This document shows positions 1-8,654 of a stretch of DNA of 64,000 bases, piece by piece. Every line of letters begins with the position of its first letter. The first letter of the stretch is position 1. The stretch lies in NCBI RefSeq assembly GCF_000062885.1, contig NC_009142.1:4949584-5013583 (forward strand). Direction: 5' to 3'. Origin of the DNA: Saccharopolyspora erythraea NRRL 2338. GTDB taxonomy: Bacteria > Actinomycetota > Actinomycetes > Mycobacteriales > Pseudonocardiaceae. A program made the translations under genes and the position numbers. The notes under the pieces were generated by a model that had not been told where the DNA came from, ran no database searches, and saw only the letters and a program-made list of their open reading frames with translations.

Positions 1-208
1 CACCGGGCGCGCCGTAGGGGCAGCGGACCACGACGCCGATGTCGTCGCCGGGCTGGGGCCGGCCATCGGCGGTGATGTGGATCTGCGGAGACGGCGGCGG
101 ATAGGGCGAGGTCGTCTCGATCGTGGGCTCGGCGGCGGCCACCGGCCCGACCGACATCGCGGCGACGATGCCGAGCATGGTCAGCATCGGCAAACTGCGT
201 TGAGGCAT
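1..208 (-). CDS. Secreted protein, N-terminal fragment
   Basis: This reading frame starts with ATG at 208 and runs off the left edge, so only about 69 residues are visible. The first 25 or so residues look like a Sec signal peptide: a short basic start (MPQRS), a hydrophobic core (MLGIVAAMSVGPVAA) and an Ala-X-Ala-like cleavage site. A threonine- and proline-rich stretch follows (TTSPYPPPSP). The next visible part reads like the start of a beta-sandwich or extracellular domain. The function is unknown. It is transcribed leftwards, away from the DoxX gene. Confidence 0.6.
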   Translation of the reverse strand, partial: MPQRSLPMLTMLGIVAAMSVGPVAAAEPTIETTSPYPPPSPQIHITADGRPQPGDDIGVVVRCPYGAPG

Positions 209-745
209 GGCTCTTCTCCCTCACTTCCACCCGTGCGGCGGAGCGCCTGCGGGTGATGCATGGGAAACCGCCCGTGCGGCGAAACGGTTGGCTCCGATGC
301 GCAGCTGTGATGAAGAGTCCGCTCATCGAGCGGACTTCACGTGCGCAGGGCAACCGCCGGCTGGGTAGGAACGTTCGGGCACAGAAGCACGGCGGCGGTG
401 AACCCAGCGTCACCGCAAGCCCGAAAATCGTTCGACTTGGTAATCATTGGCCCATGCGCACGAACTCTCCGAGGAGACGCCGGCCCCACCGCGCGCGGTG
501 TCGCTGGCGACGCATCGGCTTGTTGGCCACAGCCGTGCTGTTGCCGCGCACCCGCCACTCATGGCGCCAACGACCACAGCCGCCGCGCTGCGCTGCTCGA
601 ACGGCTTTTCCGCCCGCCGGACCAGGAAGAGGACGTTCTCCTCTTAACTCGATCCCGATCGGTCTGAGAGCTTGTCGTCAGCACATGCATGCGAGTTCCA
701 ACCCTGAAGGGCAGGAGAGCTCCACACCACGAGGGGGCGACGGAT
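209..745. other. Intergenic region, no supported gene
   Basis: About 540 bases lie between the divergent secreted-protein and DoxX genes. A perfect 9-bp stem with a 3-base loop lies at 316-336 (AGTCCGCTC / GAGCGGACT) and could be a terminator or mRNA structure. The open frames here are arginine/proline-rich and have no convincing ribosome site. No gene is called. Confidence 0.5.
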
Positions 746-1189
746 GTGACGTGGGAGCCTCCAGAACGCATCCGCGGAATCGTTCTGTCCGTGGTACGCA
801 TCGTCGTGTCGTTCATGTTCCTCCTGCACGGGGTGGCAACCCTCTTCGGCCCGTTCACCCCGCACGGCGAGTCAACGCCCGTGGGCCAGTGGCCGTCGTG
901 GTGGGCCGGGCTGATCCAGTTCGTCGGAGGCGGGCTGGTTCTGCTCGGGCTGTTCACCCGGCCGGCCGCGCTGGTGTGCTCCGGGGCGATGGCGTTCGCC
1001 TACTTCAAGGTGCACCAGCCCCGCGGGCTTTTCCCGATCCAGAACGCCGGCGAGCTGGCCGCCATGTACTCCTGGACGTTCCTCCTGATCGCGGCACTCG
1101 GGGCCGGGCCGTTCGCCCTCGACGCGCTGATCCGGCAACGGAGGAGAGCGCCTGAGCCCGGATCCACGGCCGGCGCCCGCGAAAGATGA
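746..1189 (+). CDS. DoxX family membrane protein
   Basis: A 147-residue membrane protein of the DoxX/MauE-like superfamily, which has four transmembrane helices. Helices are visible at roughly residues 10-30, 50-70, 75-95 and 105-130, and the family signature appears in the GLIQFVGGGLVLLGLFTRPA stretch. The GTG at 746 is chosen because GAGGGGG sits 8 bases upstream; an ATG at 689 in the same frame has no such site. DoxX proteins are linked to redox or thiol stress functions, but the role here is not known. The gene ends 99 bases before pqqA1 on the same strand and might share its transcript. Confidence 0.8.
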   Translation: MTWEPPERIRGIVLSVVRIVVSFMFLLHGVATLFGPFTPHGESTPVGQWPSWWAGLIQFVGGGLVLLGLFTRPAALVCSGAMAFAYFKVHQPRGLFPIQNAGELAAMYSWTFLLIAALGAGPFALDALIRQRRRAPEPGSTAGARER

Positions 1190-1288
1190 AGAACACTCAC
1201 GCAGCCCGGCCGTTCGGGGAAGCGCACCATGGAGGTGTGACCGAGCCACCGAGGGAGTTGCCGGAACACGAAGAGAGGAGGTGCAGCC

Positions 1289-1426
1289 ATGGAATCCGAC
1301 GCCACTCGTTCCGTTCTCACGTGGGAGCCCCCCGAGTTCGAAGAGGCCGAATGGGAGGCCCCTGAGTTCGAAGAGCTCATGTGCGCATCCGAGGTCACGA
1401 TGTACATCGCGCGCATGGAGGGCTGA
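1289..1426 (+). CDS. pqqA: PQQ precursor peptide PqqA, copy 1, with duplicated segment
   Basis: A 45-residue peptide after a strong ribosome site (AGAGGAGGT at 1273-1282). Near the C-terminus it carries EVTMY, matching the conserved Glu-X3-Tyr of PqqA, whose Glu and Tyr are cross-linked by PqqE to form the PQQ skeleton. It shares CASEVTMY with pqqA2 at 24908-25018. A ten-residue unit is repeated in tandem just upstream (WEPPEFEEAE then WEAPEFEELM), whereas pqqA2 has this unit once. pqqD and pqqE follow directly, so the peptide is probably their substrate. It is longer than the usual PqqA of 23-30 residues. Confidence 0.85.
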   Translation: MESDATRSVLTWEPPEFEEAEWEAPEFEELMCASEVTMYIARMEG

Positions 1427-1532
1427 CGCCGCGAGGAACCGACAGCCGAGTGACGAACGGGCGCCGGAGGTGGAGTCCGGCGCCCGGCCCCGGTCGGCGC
1501 CGAGCAACGAAGACGAGAGAATCGAGACGGCG

Positions 1533-1814
1533 ATGACTGCGGCACTGCGATCGTCGAGCCGGCCCAGGCTGGCGTCGCACGTGCGCCTGGGCATGGATCG
1601 GGTGCGCAAGCAGTACATGCTGCTGGGGCCCGAGTCGGTCATGCTCCTGAACTCGACGGGCGCGTCGGTGCTGGACCTGTGCGACGGGCGGCGGACGGTC
1701 GGCGAGATCGCCGAGGAGTTGCGCCGCCGCTACGACCGCGTGGCCGAGGACGAGGTGACGAGCTTCCTCGGGCGCCTGGTCACCAAGCGGTGGGTGGAGC
1801 TCGACGATGACTAG
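1533..1814 (+). CDS. pqqD: PQQ peptide chaperone PqqD
   Basis: A 93-residue PqqD-type RiPP recognition element. Family proteins bind PqqA and present it to the radical SAM enzyme PqqE. Typical features are visible: a YMLLGPESVMLLN strand pair, then LDLCDGRRTVGEIAEEL and a C-terminal helix. Length is normal (about 90). The ATG at 1533 has only a weak upstream GAGACGG site; the frame is open further upstream, so an earlier start is possible. Its stop overlaps the start of pqqE by 8 bases, which implies translational coupling. Confidence 0.88.
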   Translation: MTAALRSSSRPRLASHVRLGMDRVRKQYMLLGPESVMLLNSTGASVLDLCDGRRTVGEIAEELRRRYDRVAEDEVTSFLGRLVTKRWVELDDD

Positions 1815-2898
1815 GCCCTTCGGACTGCTGGCCGAGCTCACCTACGCGTGCCCGCTGCACTGCCCGTACTGCTCCAACCCGCTCAACCTCGGCGACTACC
1901 GCGAGGAGCTGACCACGCAGCAGTGGCGACAGGTGATCTCCGAGGCCTGCGAGCTGGGCGTGGTGCAGCTCCACCTCTCCGGCGGTGAACCCCTCCAGCG
2001 CCGCGACCTGGTGGAGATCGTGCGCAGCGCCGCCGAACGCGGCCTGTACACCAACCTCATCACGAGCGCGCTCGGTCTCTCCGCCCGTCGCGCGGAGCAG
2101 CTTCGCGAGGGCGGTCTCGACCACGTGCAGATCAGCATCCAGTCCGACGAGCCGACCGCGTCCGACCGTATCGCGGGCACACCGTCGTTCGACCGCAAGA
2201 TCGCGGCGGCCCGGCTGGTCAAGCGCCTGGGCTGGCCGCTCACGCTCAACTTCGTCCTGCACCGCGGCAACATCGACCGGATCGCCGGTGTCCTGGCCCT
2301 GGCCGAGGAGCTGGACGCCGACCGCGTCGAACTGGCCAACACCCAGTACTACGGCTGGGCCTGGCACAACCGCGCCGCCCTCCTGCCCAGCCGGGAACAA
2401 CTCGAACGGGCCGAGACGATCGTGCGCGCCGAACGCGACCGCCTCGAGGGACGGATCGAGATCACCTACGTCCTGCCCGACTACTACAACAAGTACCCCA
2501 AGCCCTGCATGGGCGGCTGGGCCCACCACCAGTTCACCGTCTCCCCCAACGGGGATGCCCTGCCCTGCCCCGCCGCACAGCCGCTCCCGCTACCGCGCGC
2601 GAACGTGCGCGAGCACTCCCTCGACTGGATCTGGAACGAGTCGCCTCTCTTCCAGCGCTTCCGCGGCACCGACTGGATGCCCGAACCGTGCCGGAGCTGC
2701 CCCCGCCGCGAGATCGACTTCGGCGGATGCCGCTGCCAGGCCTTCCTCCTCACCGGCGACGCGGCCCGCACCGACCCCGTCTGCGTCCTCTCCCCCGACC
2801 ACGGCATCGTCGCCGAAGCGGTGCGAGCGGCGAACGAGCCGAGGCGGCCGGTCGCAGCGGCACTCACACCCCGGCCACATCCACGGGACGCCGGGTAG
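1807..2898 (+). CDS. pqqE: PqqA peptide cyclase PqqE (radical SAM)
   Basis: A 363-residue radical SAM enzyme that forms the Glu-Tyr carbon-carbon bond in PqqA, the first committed step of PQQ synthesis. The CX3CX2C cluster motif is Cys15, Cys19 and Cys22 (CPLHCPYC), followed by the SAM-contacting LSGGEPL. The C-terminal SPASM domain supplies auxiliary-cluster cysteines (KPCMGGW, LPCPAA, PCRSCPRR, GGCRC, VCVL). Length is normal for the family. It overlaps pqqD. pqqB and pqqC are not here but at 23235-24820, so the pathway is split between two loci. Confidence 0.92.
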   Translation: MTRPFGLLAELTYACPLHCPYCSNPLNLGDYREELTTQQWRQVISEACELGVVQLHLSGGEPLQRRDLVEIVRSAAERGLYTNLITSALGLSARRAEQLREGGLDHVQISIQSDEPTASDRIAGTPSFDRKIAAARLVKRLGWPLTLNFVLHRGNIDRIAGVLALAEELDADRVELANTQYYGWAWHNRAALLPSREQLERAETIVRAERDRLEGRIEITYVLPDYYNKYPKPCMGGWAHHQFTVSPNGDALPCPAAQPLPLPRANVREHSLDWIWNESPLFQRFRGTDWMPEPCRSCPRREIDFGGCRCQAFLLTGDAARTDPVCVLSPDHGIVAEAVRAANEPRRPVAAALTPRPHPRDAG

Positions 2899-3253
2899 GA
2901 AACGACCGCACGACCAACCGGGGCGTCGGCGGGGAGCAGAGCCCTTCACACACACCCCGGTCGGAACTGCCTTCTTCTCATCCGCTCAGCGGGGCCGGGG
3001 AAGGGCGAGCTTCGCCCGCAGCGCAGCCAACCCCCGTGAGGACCGCTCGTCGCGGCTGTCCTCGACGTGGGCGTGGAGCGCGAGCCCGAGAGCCTGCGGC
3101 CGCGCTCGTACCGCTCGTCGCTCCGGTTCTTCAGACGCTCCAGTCCGTCGGGAGGCAGCGGAAGCGCGTCTCCATGGGAGTCCATCGGTCCTGTCGCTGC
3201 GTTCTCGCGGGAATGCTTCCGCGCGAGCATGCCAGCAGCGGCCGACAACGTTC
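2899..3253. other. Intergenic region, possibly decayed DNA
   Basis: About 355 bases between pqqE and a dispersed 45-bp repeat. The open frames are arginine-rich with no ribosome site and no recognisable domain. The repeat at its right edge suggests that part of this stretch could be the relic of a mobile element, but no transposase sequence was recognised. Confidence 0.4.
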
Positions 3254-3298
3254 CGCCAGGCGACCCAGTACGCAAGCCACGTCCGAAACACGTCCTAG
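3254..3298 (+). repeat. Dispersed 45-bp repeat, copy A
   Basis: This segment, beginning CGCCAGGCGACCCAGTACGC and ending CCGAAACACGTCCTAG, matches the reverse complement of 45183-45227 at about 42 of 45 positions. Copy A overlaps the stop codon of the yceI-like gene. No coding role is apparent. It could be the end of a lost insertion sequence, a MITE or a REP-like element. Confidence 0.75.
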
Positions 3299-3840
3299 TC
3301 GCTCAGCGCGACATCGAACTCGACGGTGACCTCGTCCTTCACCCGCAGTGCGCCGAAGAACGCGGAGTAGGGCTCGATCCCCCACTCGCTCTGGACGACT
3401 TCCGCCGAACCCCGGACGCGGTCGCCGTCGCGGTGGCACACAAGCCGAACCGGCCGCGCCACGCCCACTATGGACAGCGTCCCGGACACGACGATCGCCT
3501 CCCTCTCCTCGGCCACACCGGTGGAGGCGAACTCGATCTCCGGATGGTCCTCGGCCGCGAGCACGCCGCGGATGTTGCCTTCGATGCTTCGCTTGTCCGA
3601 GTCGGTGAGCGGCTTCGCTCCGCCTTCACCGCTGCGCACTTGCAGCCCGTCGACATCGATCCGCACGTGCACCGAGCAGACGGCGAGGTCCGACTCATCG
3701 ACCTCGGCGCGCCCCCGCCACCGGGTGGCGACGAGCGTGAGGTCGTGACCGACCCTCGCGCCCACGCCCGCGCGGAACGTCCGCACGAGCAGAGTGCCGA
3801 CGTCGGGCCCGAGCTGGAAACTCCCCGCACGTACAGCCAT
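3295..3840 (-). CDS. YceI family lipocalin-like protein
   Basis: A 181-residue protein of the YceI family, whose members form a lipocalin-like barrel and bind isoprenoid or amphiphilic ligands. Hallmarks are a start resembling the family opening (FQLGPDVGTLLVRT), a long middle with SDKRSIEGNIRGVL and HPEIEFAST, and a C-terminal EWGIEPYSAFFGALRVKDEV resembling the usual WGI..Y....G..V.D.V ending. No signal peptide is visible, unlike E. coli YceI, so it is probably cytoplasmic. It is divergent from mug (77-base gap). The stop codon lies in the 45-bp repeat. Confidence 0.85.
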   Translation of the reverse strand: MAVRAGSFQLGPDVGTLLVRTFRAGVGARVGHDLTLVATRWRGRAEVDESDLAVCSVHVRIDVDGLQVRSGEGGAKPLTDSDKRSIEGNIRGVLAAEDHPEIEFASTGVAEEREAIVVSGTLSIVGVARPVRLVCHRDGDRVRGSAEVVQSEWGIEPYSAFFGALRVKDEVTVEFDVALSD

Positions 3841-3917
3841 CAGCTCATGGTATTACCAGGCTGGCGGAAAGGTGACGTCCGCGCGGAGCGTCGGCGGCAC
3901 GGGAAGGACGGTGCGAG

Positions 3918-4469
3918 ATGAGCACGAGGCCCAGCGCCCAGGAGCTGGCGGCCGCCGACGGCACGACTGTGCCCGACGTGCTCGCGCCGGGGTTGCGCGT
4001 GCTGTTCTGCGGCATCAACCCCGGCCTGTACTCGGCGGCCACCGGCCACCACTTCGCCCGCCCCGGCAACAGGTTCTGGCCCGCCCTGCACGTTTCCGGC
4101 TTCACATCACGGCAATACCGCCCGGACGAGCAGGAAAGCCTGCTCGACCACGGGCTCGGCATCACCAACCTCGTCGCCCGCGCCAGCGCCCGCGCCGATC
4201 AGCTCAGCGCCGGGGAACTGCGGGCCGGAGGCGCGCGGTTGCAGGACACCGTGCGCCGAACGCGCCCGGCGTGGTTGGCGGTCGTCGGCGTCACCGCCTA
4301 CCGCACCGCCTTCGACGAGCGCCGCGCCGCGGTCGGCCCCCAGCGGCGCACCATCGGTCCCACCCGGCTGTGGGTCCTGCCGAACCCGAGCGGGCTCAAC
4401 GCGCACTACAACCTCGACCGGCTGGCCGAGGAGTTCGCCCGGCTACGCAACGCCGTGGAAAGCTCGTAG
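3918..4469 (+). CDS. mug: G/U mismatch-specific uracil-DNA glycosylase (Mug)
   Basis: A 183-residue base-excision repair enzyme of the MUG/TDG branch of uracil-DNA glycosylases, which removes uracil or ethenocytosine from mispairs. The catalytic motif is seen as GINPGLYSAATGHHFARPGN, where the Asn of GINPG positions the water, followed by FWPAL. The second motif appears near the C-terminus as VLPNPSGLNAHY. Length fits the family (about 170-190). The ATG is at 3918. A UUCG-loop hairpin follows the gene. Confidence 0.92.
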   Translation: MSTRPSAQELAAADGTTVPDVLAPGLRVLFCGINPGLYSAATGHHFARPGNRFWPALHVSGFTSRQYRPDEQESLLDHGLGITNLVARASARADQLSAGELRAGGARLQDTVRRTRPAWLAVVGVTAYRTAFDERRAAVGPQRRTIGPTRLWVLPNPSGLNAHYNLDRLAEEFARLRNAVESS

Positions 4470-4486
4470 CCGCAAGACCACCCGCA

Positions 4487-4503
4487 CAGTCCCTTCGGGA
4501 CTG
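4487..4503. terminator. Hairpin between convergent mug and SseB-like genes
   Basis: CAGTCCC-TTC-GGGACTG is a perfect 7-bp stem with a tight CUUCGG loop between two converging genes. No U-tract follows, which is usual in high-GC actinomycetes. It may serve both directions. Confidence 0.55.
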
Positions 4504-4516
4504 CGAGTCACCTGGT

Positions 4517-4939
4517 TCAGGCCTCGCCATCCGCTCCGCTCGCGCCGCCGGCGAAAACGGGCAGCATCCGCACCACATCCGGCGGCAGACCGATGCCGTT
4601 CTCGCTGGCCGGGTTCACCGCGAGCCACATGTCCTCCGACGGCCAGTTCGCGGCCAGCTCGGCAAGCGGGACCCGGATCGCGGTACTGACATCCGCTCCG
4701 GCCTCCTCCAGCGCTTCTTCGGAGGTGAAAACCGGGATGTACTTCTGGCCTTCCTGTTCGATGACGGGCAGCGCGACCGTCCCCTCCGGCTGCTCCTCGC
4801 CTTCCTCGGACGGGGCCTGCGGCAGCAAGGCGGAACTGGTCGCGAGCTCCTGCAAGACGGACTGGGTCTCGTCCTGATCCGCGCCCGCGGGCACCGCTTC
4901 TTCGGCGGACGCGCGCTCATCGGGAGCTGAAGATGTCAT
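4517..4939 (-). CDS. SseB N-terminal-domain protein
   Basis: A 140-residue acidic protein. After an Ala/Glu/Gln-rich N-terminal 50 residues comes an SseB-type domain: TVALPVIEQEGQKYIPVFTS, then EEALEEAGADVSTAIRVPLAELA and a closing NPASENGIGLPPDVVRML. In actinomycetes such proteins are single-domain and of unknown function. The start ATG at 4939 has GAAAGGA 10 bases upstream. It converges on mug. Nothing indicates a pathway. Confidence 0.8.
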   Translation of the reverse strand: MTSSAPDERASAEEAVPAGADQDETQSVLQELATSSALLPQAPSEEGEEQPEGTVALPVIEQEGQKYIPVFTSEEALEEAGADVSTAIRVPLAELAANWPSEDMWLAVNPASENGIGLPPDVVRMLPVFAGGASGADGEA

Positions 4940-5232
4940 GGCTGGGTCCTTTCCTCGACGGGTGCTCCTGGCGACTTGCCCACGCTCTCACACCAGCACG
5001 CGCACCGGCACACGAGGCACGGATTCCGGGCGACTGCTCCGAGCCGGTCGGGGCGCCCGCTATGCGGTTGATCGCGGGACGTGCGCCGGAGCCACCATCG
5101 GTGTCCGATGCCGCCTTCGCCGGTACCGGAATCGACCGGACACGCACCCACCGCCAACCCTACGGCGCTGCGAGCACGAACGCGAACGCCGTGCGCCACC
5201 AGACGGGACCTCAGGTCGTCGAACCCAGTCGC
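4940..5232. other. Intergenic region
   Basis: About 290 bases between the start of the SseB-like gene and the end of the formylglycine-enzyme pseudogene. It contains the promoter region for the SseB-like gene. No gene or clear structure was seen. Confidence 0.5.
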
Positions 5233-6184
5233 TCAGGCGGCGCCGGTACAGCGGAAACCGGTGTTGCCGCTGGTGCTGTCGGGAGAGTTGTGCGTGCGGG
5301 CGGCGACCCGTAGCGGTTGCAGTAGCTCTCGTGGCAGAGGTAGGACCCGCCGCGCAACACCTTGTCGACCACGAGGTCCGCGCCCGGGCGGTCGCCCTGG
5401 GGCGCGCGGAGCCGGAACGCTCGACGGTCCACCGGTCCGCGCACCACTCCCAGAAGTTGCCGGCCATGTTGTAGAGCCCGAAGCCGTTGGGCCTGTAGGC
5501 GTCGGCCGGTGCGGTGCCGCGAAAGCCGTCCTCGGCGGTGTTCCTGGTGGGAAAATGTCCCTGCCAGATGTTGCAACGGTGCCCACCACCGGGGGCGAGC
5601 TCGTCGCCCCACGGGTAACGGCGTCGTACCGGTCCCCCTCGGGCCGCGTACTCCCATTCGACCTCTGTGGGCAGCCGCAGCCCCGCCCAGTCGCAGTAGG
5701 CGGCAGCGTCGTTCCAGGACACCTGCACCACCGGATGCTCCTCGCGGCCGCGCGTCGAACTGCCGGGCCCTTCGGTGCCGCCCAGCACGCGCTTTCGACA
5801 CCGCACCACCACGGTGCAGCGGCCGGCCGTGGCGACGCTCGGCGGAGCGCACCGGGGAGGAAGGCGGCGAACACGTACGACCAACCGAACCGCTCGGCCT
5901 CGGTGCGATAACCCGTGTCCTTCGCGAACCGGGCGAACTGCTCGTTGGTCACGACCCGCGGAGCCATCTGGAACGGGGCGACCCGCACCTGCCGGACCGG
6001 CCCTTCACCGTCGCCGGGATCCCTCGGCATCGTCGGTTCCCATCAGGAACTCGCCGCCCTCCAACGTCACCATGCCCGCCACCGCACCGCCGTGCCAACC
6101 GGCCGGAGCTGGTCCGGTCTGCGCTGCGACCGCGCCACGGGCGGGAGTGCAGCACCGCCGGCCGGACCGGTTCGACATCGACAT
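5233..6184 (-). pseudogene. Formylglycine-generating enzyme, broken by frameshifts
   Basis: The translation matches a full-length formylglycine-generating enzyme (SUMF1/EgtB-like family), which converts the Cys of CxPxR in sulfatases to formylglycine. It needs at least four frame changes: near 6017, about 5762-5785, about 5400-5440, and 5310/5311. Recognisable pieces in order are [79 protein letters not shown] and [14 protein letters not shown]. Both copper-binding catalytic cysteines are kept in SYLCHESYC. The last break looks like loss of one C in TAC(C)GGGTC. The ATG at 6184 has GGAG upstream. It is the distal gene of the sulfatase locus. Real decay and assembly error both remain possible. 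Confidence 0.85.
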
Positions 6185-6242
6185 GGGAGAACTCCTGCAA
6201 CCGTCGTCACGTCGGTGCCCCTGCGACCCGGCACAGGGTCGA

Positions 6243-8600
6243 TCAGCCGGTGGCGGTCCGGAAGGTGTGCAGGTAGTCGAACACCGCCGTGGCACCGGTC
6301 GCGTTCATCGACACCAGGCCGATCCTGAGCGGGCCCCTGCGCGGCATCGACCAGGTTCCGCCCCAGGTCCAGTGCACGCCGTCGGTGCTGGACGCCGCGC
6401 GGACGTCGTGGGCACCGGTGGCGGAGTTGTGGTGGTACGCCAGCCGCAGCCAGGTCACCGCCGCGGGAGGGCCGCCGAACATCGGTCCGTAGAAGACCGG
6501 CGTCGGGGGCGTCGTCGTCGGTCGTTCCCCTTCCTTGGCGAACTCGGTCTGGTGGAAGACCGCCCCGTCGCCCTCGGTGACCGGCAGGACGGAGTGGACC
6601 AGTTTGAAGTACCGGTCGTCGTTCTCGTACAACAGGATCCCCGCCTGCTGGGCCGGTTTCGTGCCGTCGAAGGCGAGCTTGGTCTCGACGATGAAGTCGC
6701 CGGCCGGTGCGTCGCGCAGCAGCACCGGAGCGGTGTTGGTGCTGTTGAACAACTCCGCCCCCTGGGTGGGCCAGGTGAGCACGCCGCCGGCCTCGGTGGC
6801 CGAGCCCGCGGCACGGCGGATCCAGCTCCACGCGGGATCGCTCCCTTCGGGACTGCCGGTTCCGCTGAACTCGTCGGAGTGGGCGGGCAGCGGAGTTCCG
6901 GGGAGCGGGTCGGGAACCCGGGTGGTGACGGGCTTGTGGAGCGGTGCCGCGCTGAGGTTGTCGGCCACGGCCGGCGCACCCCTCGACGCCACCCCCACCC
7001 TGCCTGCCTGGAGCTCGGAGTCGGGCAGCGGCACGGACACGGTCGCCTGCGCATCACCCAGACTGTCTTCGGACACCTCGGCGGTCAGCGTTGAGCCTCG
7101 CACTTCCACAGCGACGTCGTGCCACGTCCGGTGGTCGAAGGTGGCCGGCAGCGCCGCGCGGCTCGTCGTGGTGGCACCGTCGTCCGTGACCGACACCGCC
7201 AGCGCGTGCTCGGCCCGATCGAGCCACGCGGTGATGGAATCACGCGGGCTGCGAGCCGAGATGACGAGGCCGACCGAGCCGCCGGCGCCCGCATCGGTGA
7301 GCTTCAGCCTCGCCCCGGCCCGGATGTCGCCGCCGATCCGGCCCGGGGCGAGGAGGAAAGATGTCCCGGCCGGCGATGCGGACTGGGTGAGGACGCCGCC
7401 GGACGCGGGTTCCTCGGCCAGGGACCAGCGTGCGGCCGGGTCCCCACCTGATGTCCAGCCGGCCAGTCCTGCGGGACCGTTGAAGGTGCTGCCGGCAACC
7501 GCTCTGGTGACCGGCGCCCGCTGCGGACCGCTCGACGGGCCTGCCCCGCCCCGCAGCACCGGCCAGCCGTCGATCCAGTCGAGCCGGTCGATCAGCATCG
7601 GCCGCCTGCTGAGGGCGGGCTTGACCCCGTCGGCGGTGTCGACCGGCGGGAAGTCCGGGTCCGCGGCGGGAATGGCGTGGTACACCAGCCAGTCCTGCCC
7701 CGACAGGTCGGTCTGCACGGCGTTGTGGCCGGGGCCGACGAAGCCGTTCCCGTTGGCCGCCGCCACGATGCCGCCCTTGCTCGAGTAGTCGGTCAGCGAC
7801 TGGCCGTCCTGGGTGACGAACGGGCCGAGCGGGTTGTCCGCGCGCCCGACCTTGACCGTGTACCCGCTGAACGCGCCCTGGCAGCAACCGCCGTCGGAGA
7901 AGAACAGGTAGTAGAAGTCCCCGCGCCGCACCGGGAACGCGCCCTCCGCGCGGCGGCCGCGCGCGACGATCGTGGTGGGTCCGGCGAGCCGGGTCGCGTC
8001 GGCGTTCATGGGCGCGACGCACATGGTGTCGTAGCTGCCCCAGTACAGGTGGTGGGTTCCGCCGCCGTCGGTCACCATCGCCTGGTCGATCGTGCCGATG
8101 GGGTTGGTGGGGCAGCCGTCGGCGAGGGTGACGACCAGGCCGCGGTCGGTCCACGGTCCGGTGGGCGCCGGGGCGGTGGCGAGCGCGACCCCGCCACCGG
8201 ACAGGCCGTAGGTCAGGTGGTAGGAACCCGCGACGTAGCGGATGTCGGGCGCGAACGGCCTGGTCCCGTCCGGCCACCACGCCGGGCGATCGCTCGCGGT
8301 GAACACGTCGCCCGCGTAGGACCAGTTGACCATGTCGGCGGACCTCAGCACGGGCAGGACGTGCTCACCGGACTCCCCGCGGCTGTTGAAGATGGGGTTG
8401 GTCGTGCCGTAGGCGTACCAGTCGCCGTCGCCACCGCGGATCATCGTCGGGTCCGGGAACGTGTCGACGACGCCTTCGGTGACCGGGTTGGTGTAGGTGC
8501 CAGTGGTGGCCGGCACGGCCGAAACCGCTTCGGGCGCGGTGGTCAGCAGCGGCACGATGACGACAGCCGCCAGCAAGCGGGCCACACGTGGGAATCTCAC
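6243..8600 (-). CDS. Secreted GH43-type glycosidase with C-terminal accessory domains
   Basis: A 785-residue exported enzyme. Residues 1-30 form a signal peptide (MRFPRVARLLAAVVIVPLL). Residues about 35-340 form a five-bladed propeller of the GH43/GH-F type with the expected acids: base Asp in TFPDPTMI, pKa-tuning Asp in RPFAPDIRYV and acid Glu in GRRAEGAFPV. Such enzymes remove arabinose, xylose or galactose from polysaccharides. Residues about 370-560 and 570-785 are beta-sandwich modules; the last, with DEFSGTG and YFKLVHSV, resembles the DUF1349/concanavalin-like fold. It is 54 bases downstream of the sulfatase on the same strand. Sugar specificity cannot be read from sequence. Confidence 0.85.
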   Translation of the reverse strand: MRFPRVARLLAAVVIVPLLTTAPEAVSAVPATTGTYTNPVTEGVVDTFPDPTMIRGGDGDWYAYGTTNPIFNSRGESGEHVLPVLRSADMVNWSYAGDVFTASDRPAWWPDGTRPFAPDIRYVAGSYHLTYGLSGGGVALATAPAPTGPWTDRGLVVTLADGCPTNPIGTIDQAMVTDGGGTHHLYWGSYDTMCVAPMNADATRLAGPTTIVARGRRAEGAFPVRRGDFYYLFFSDGGCCQGAFSGYTVKVGRADNPLGPFVTQDGQSLTDYSSKGGIVAAANGNGFVGPGHNAVQTDLSGQDWLVYHAIPAADPDFPPVDTADGVKPALSRRPMLIDRLDWIDGWPVLRGGAGPSSGPQRAPVTRAVAGSTFNGPAGLAGWTSGGDPAARWSLAEEPASGGVLTQSASPAGTSFLLAPGRIGGDIRAGARLKLTDAGAGGSVGLVISARSPRDSITAWLDRAEHALAVSVTDDGATTTSRAALPATFDHRTWHDVAVEVRGSTLTAEVSEDSLGDAQATVSVPLPDSELQAGRVGVASRGAPAVADNLSAAPLHKPVTTRVPDPLPGTPLPAHSDEFSGTGSPEGSDPAWSWIRRAAGSATEAGGVLTWPTQGAELFNSTNTAPVLLRDAPAGDFIVETKLAFDGTKPAQQAGILLYENDDRYFKLVHSVLPVTEGDGAVFHQTEFAKEGERPTTTPPTPVFYGPMFGGPPAAVTWLRLAYHHNSATGAHDVRAASSTDGVHWTWGGTWSMPRRGPLRIGLVSMNATGATAVFDYLHTFRTATG

Positions 8601-8654
8601 GCTCGTCCCTCCCGGGTGATGGGCGGGTGCCGCCCGGCATGCACTGCGGACCGC

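Noticed and set aside
447-647. Small plus-strand frame starting MAHAHELSEE
   Set aside because: No ribosome site, no family and no conserved pattern, and the composition changes midway, so a gene is not supported.
253-1155. 300-codon plus-strand frame covering the DoxX gene region
   Set aside because: Arginine/proline-rich, without a ribosome site. The overlapping frame from 746 encodes a recognisable DoxX membrane protein.
1807-2898. Assignment of the radical SAM gene and small peptide as a mycofactocin (mftABC) set
   Set aside because: The peptide has the internal Glu-X3-Tyr of PqqA rather than the C-terminal Val-Tyr of MftA, and pqqB and pqqC homologues are also in the window.
5233-6030. 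265-codon frame as an intact gene
   Set aside because: Only its start and end match the formylglycine-generating enzyme; the middle is a frameshifted shadow, so it was merged into the pseudogene call.
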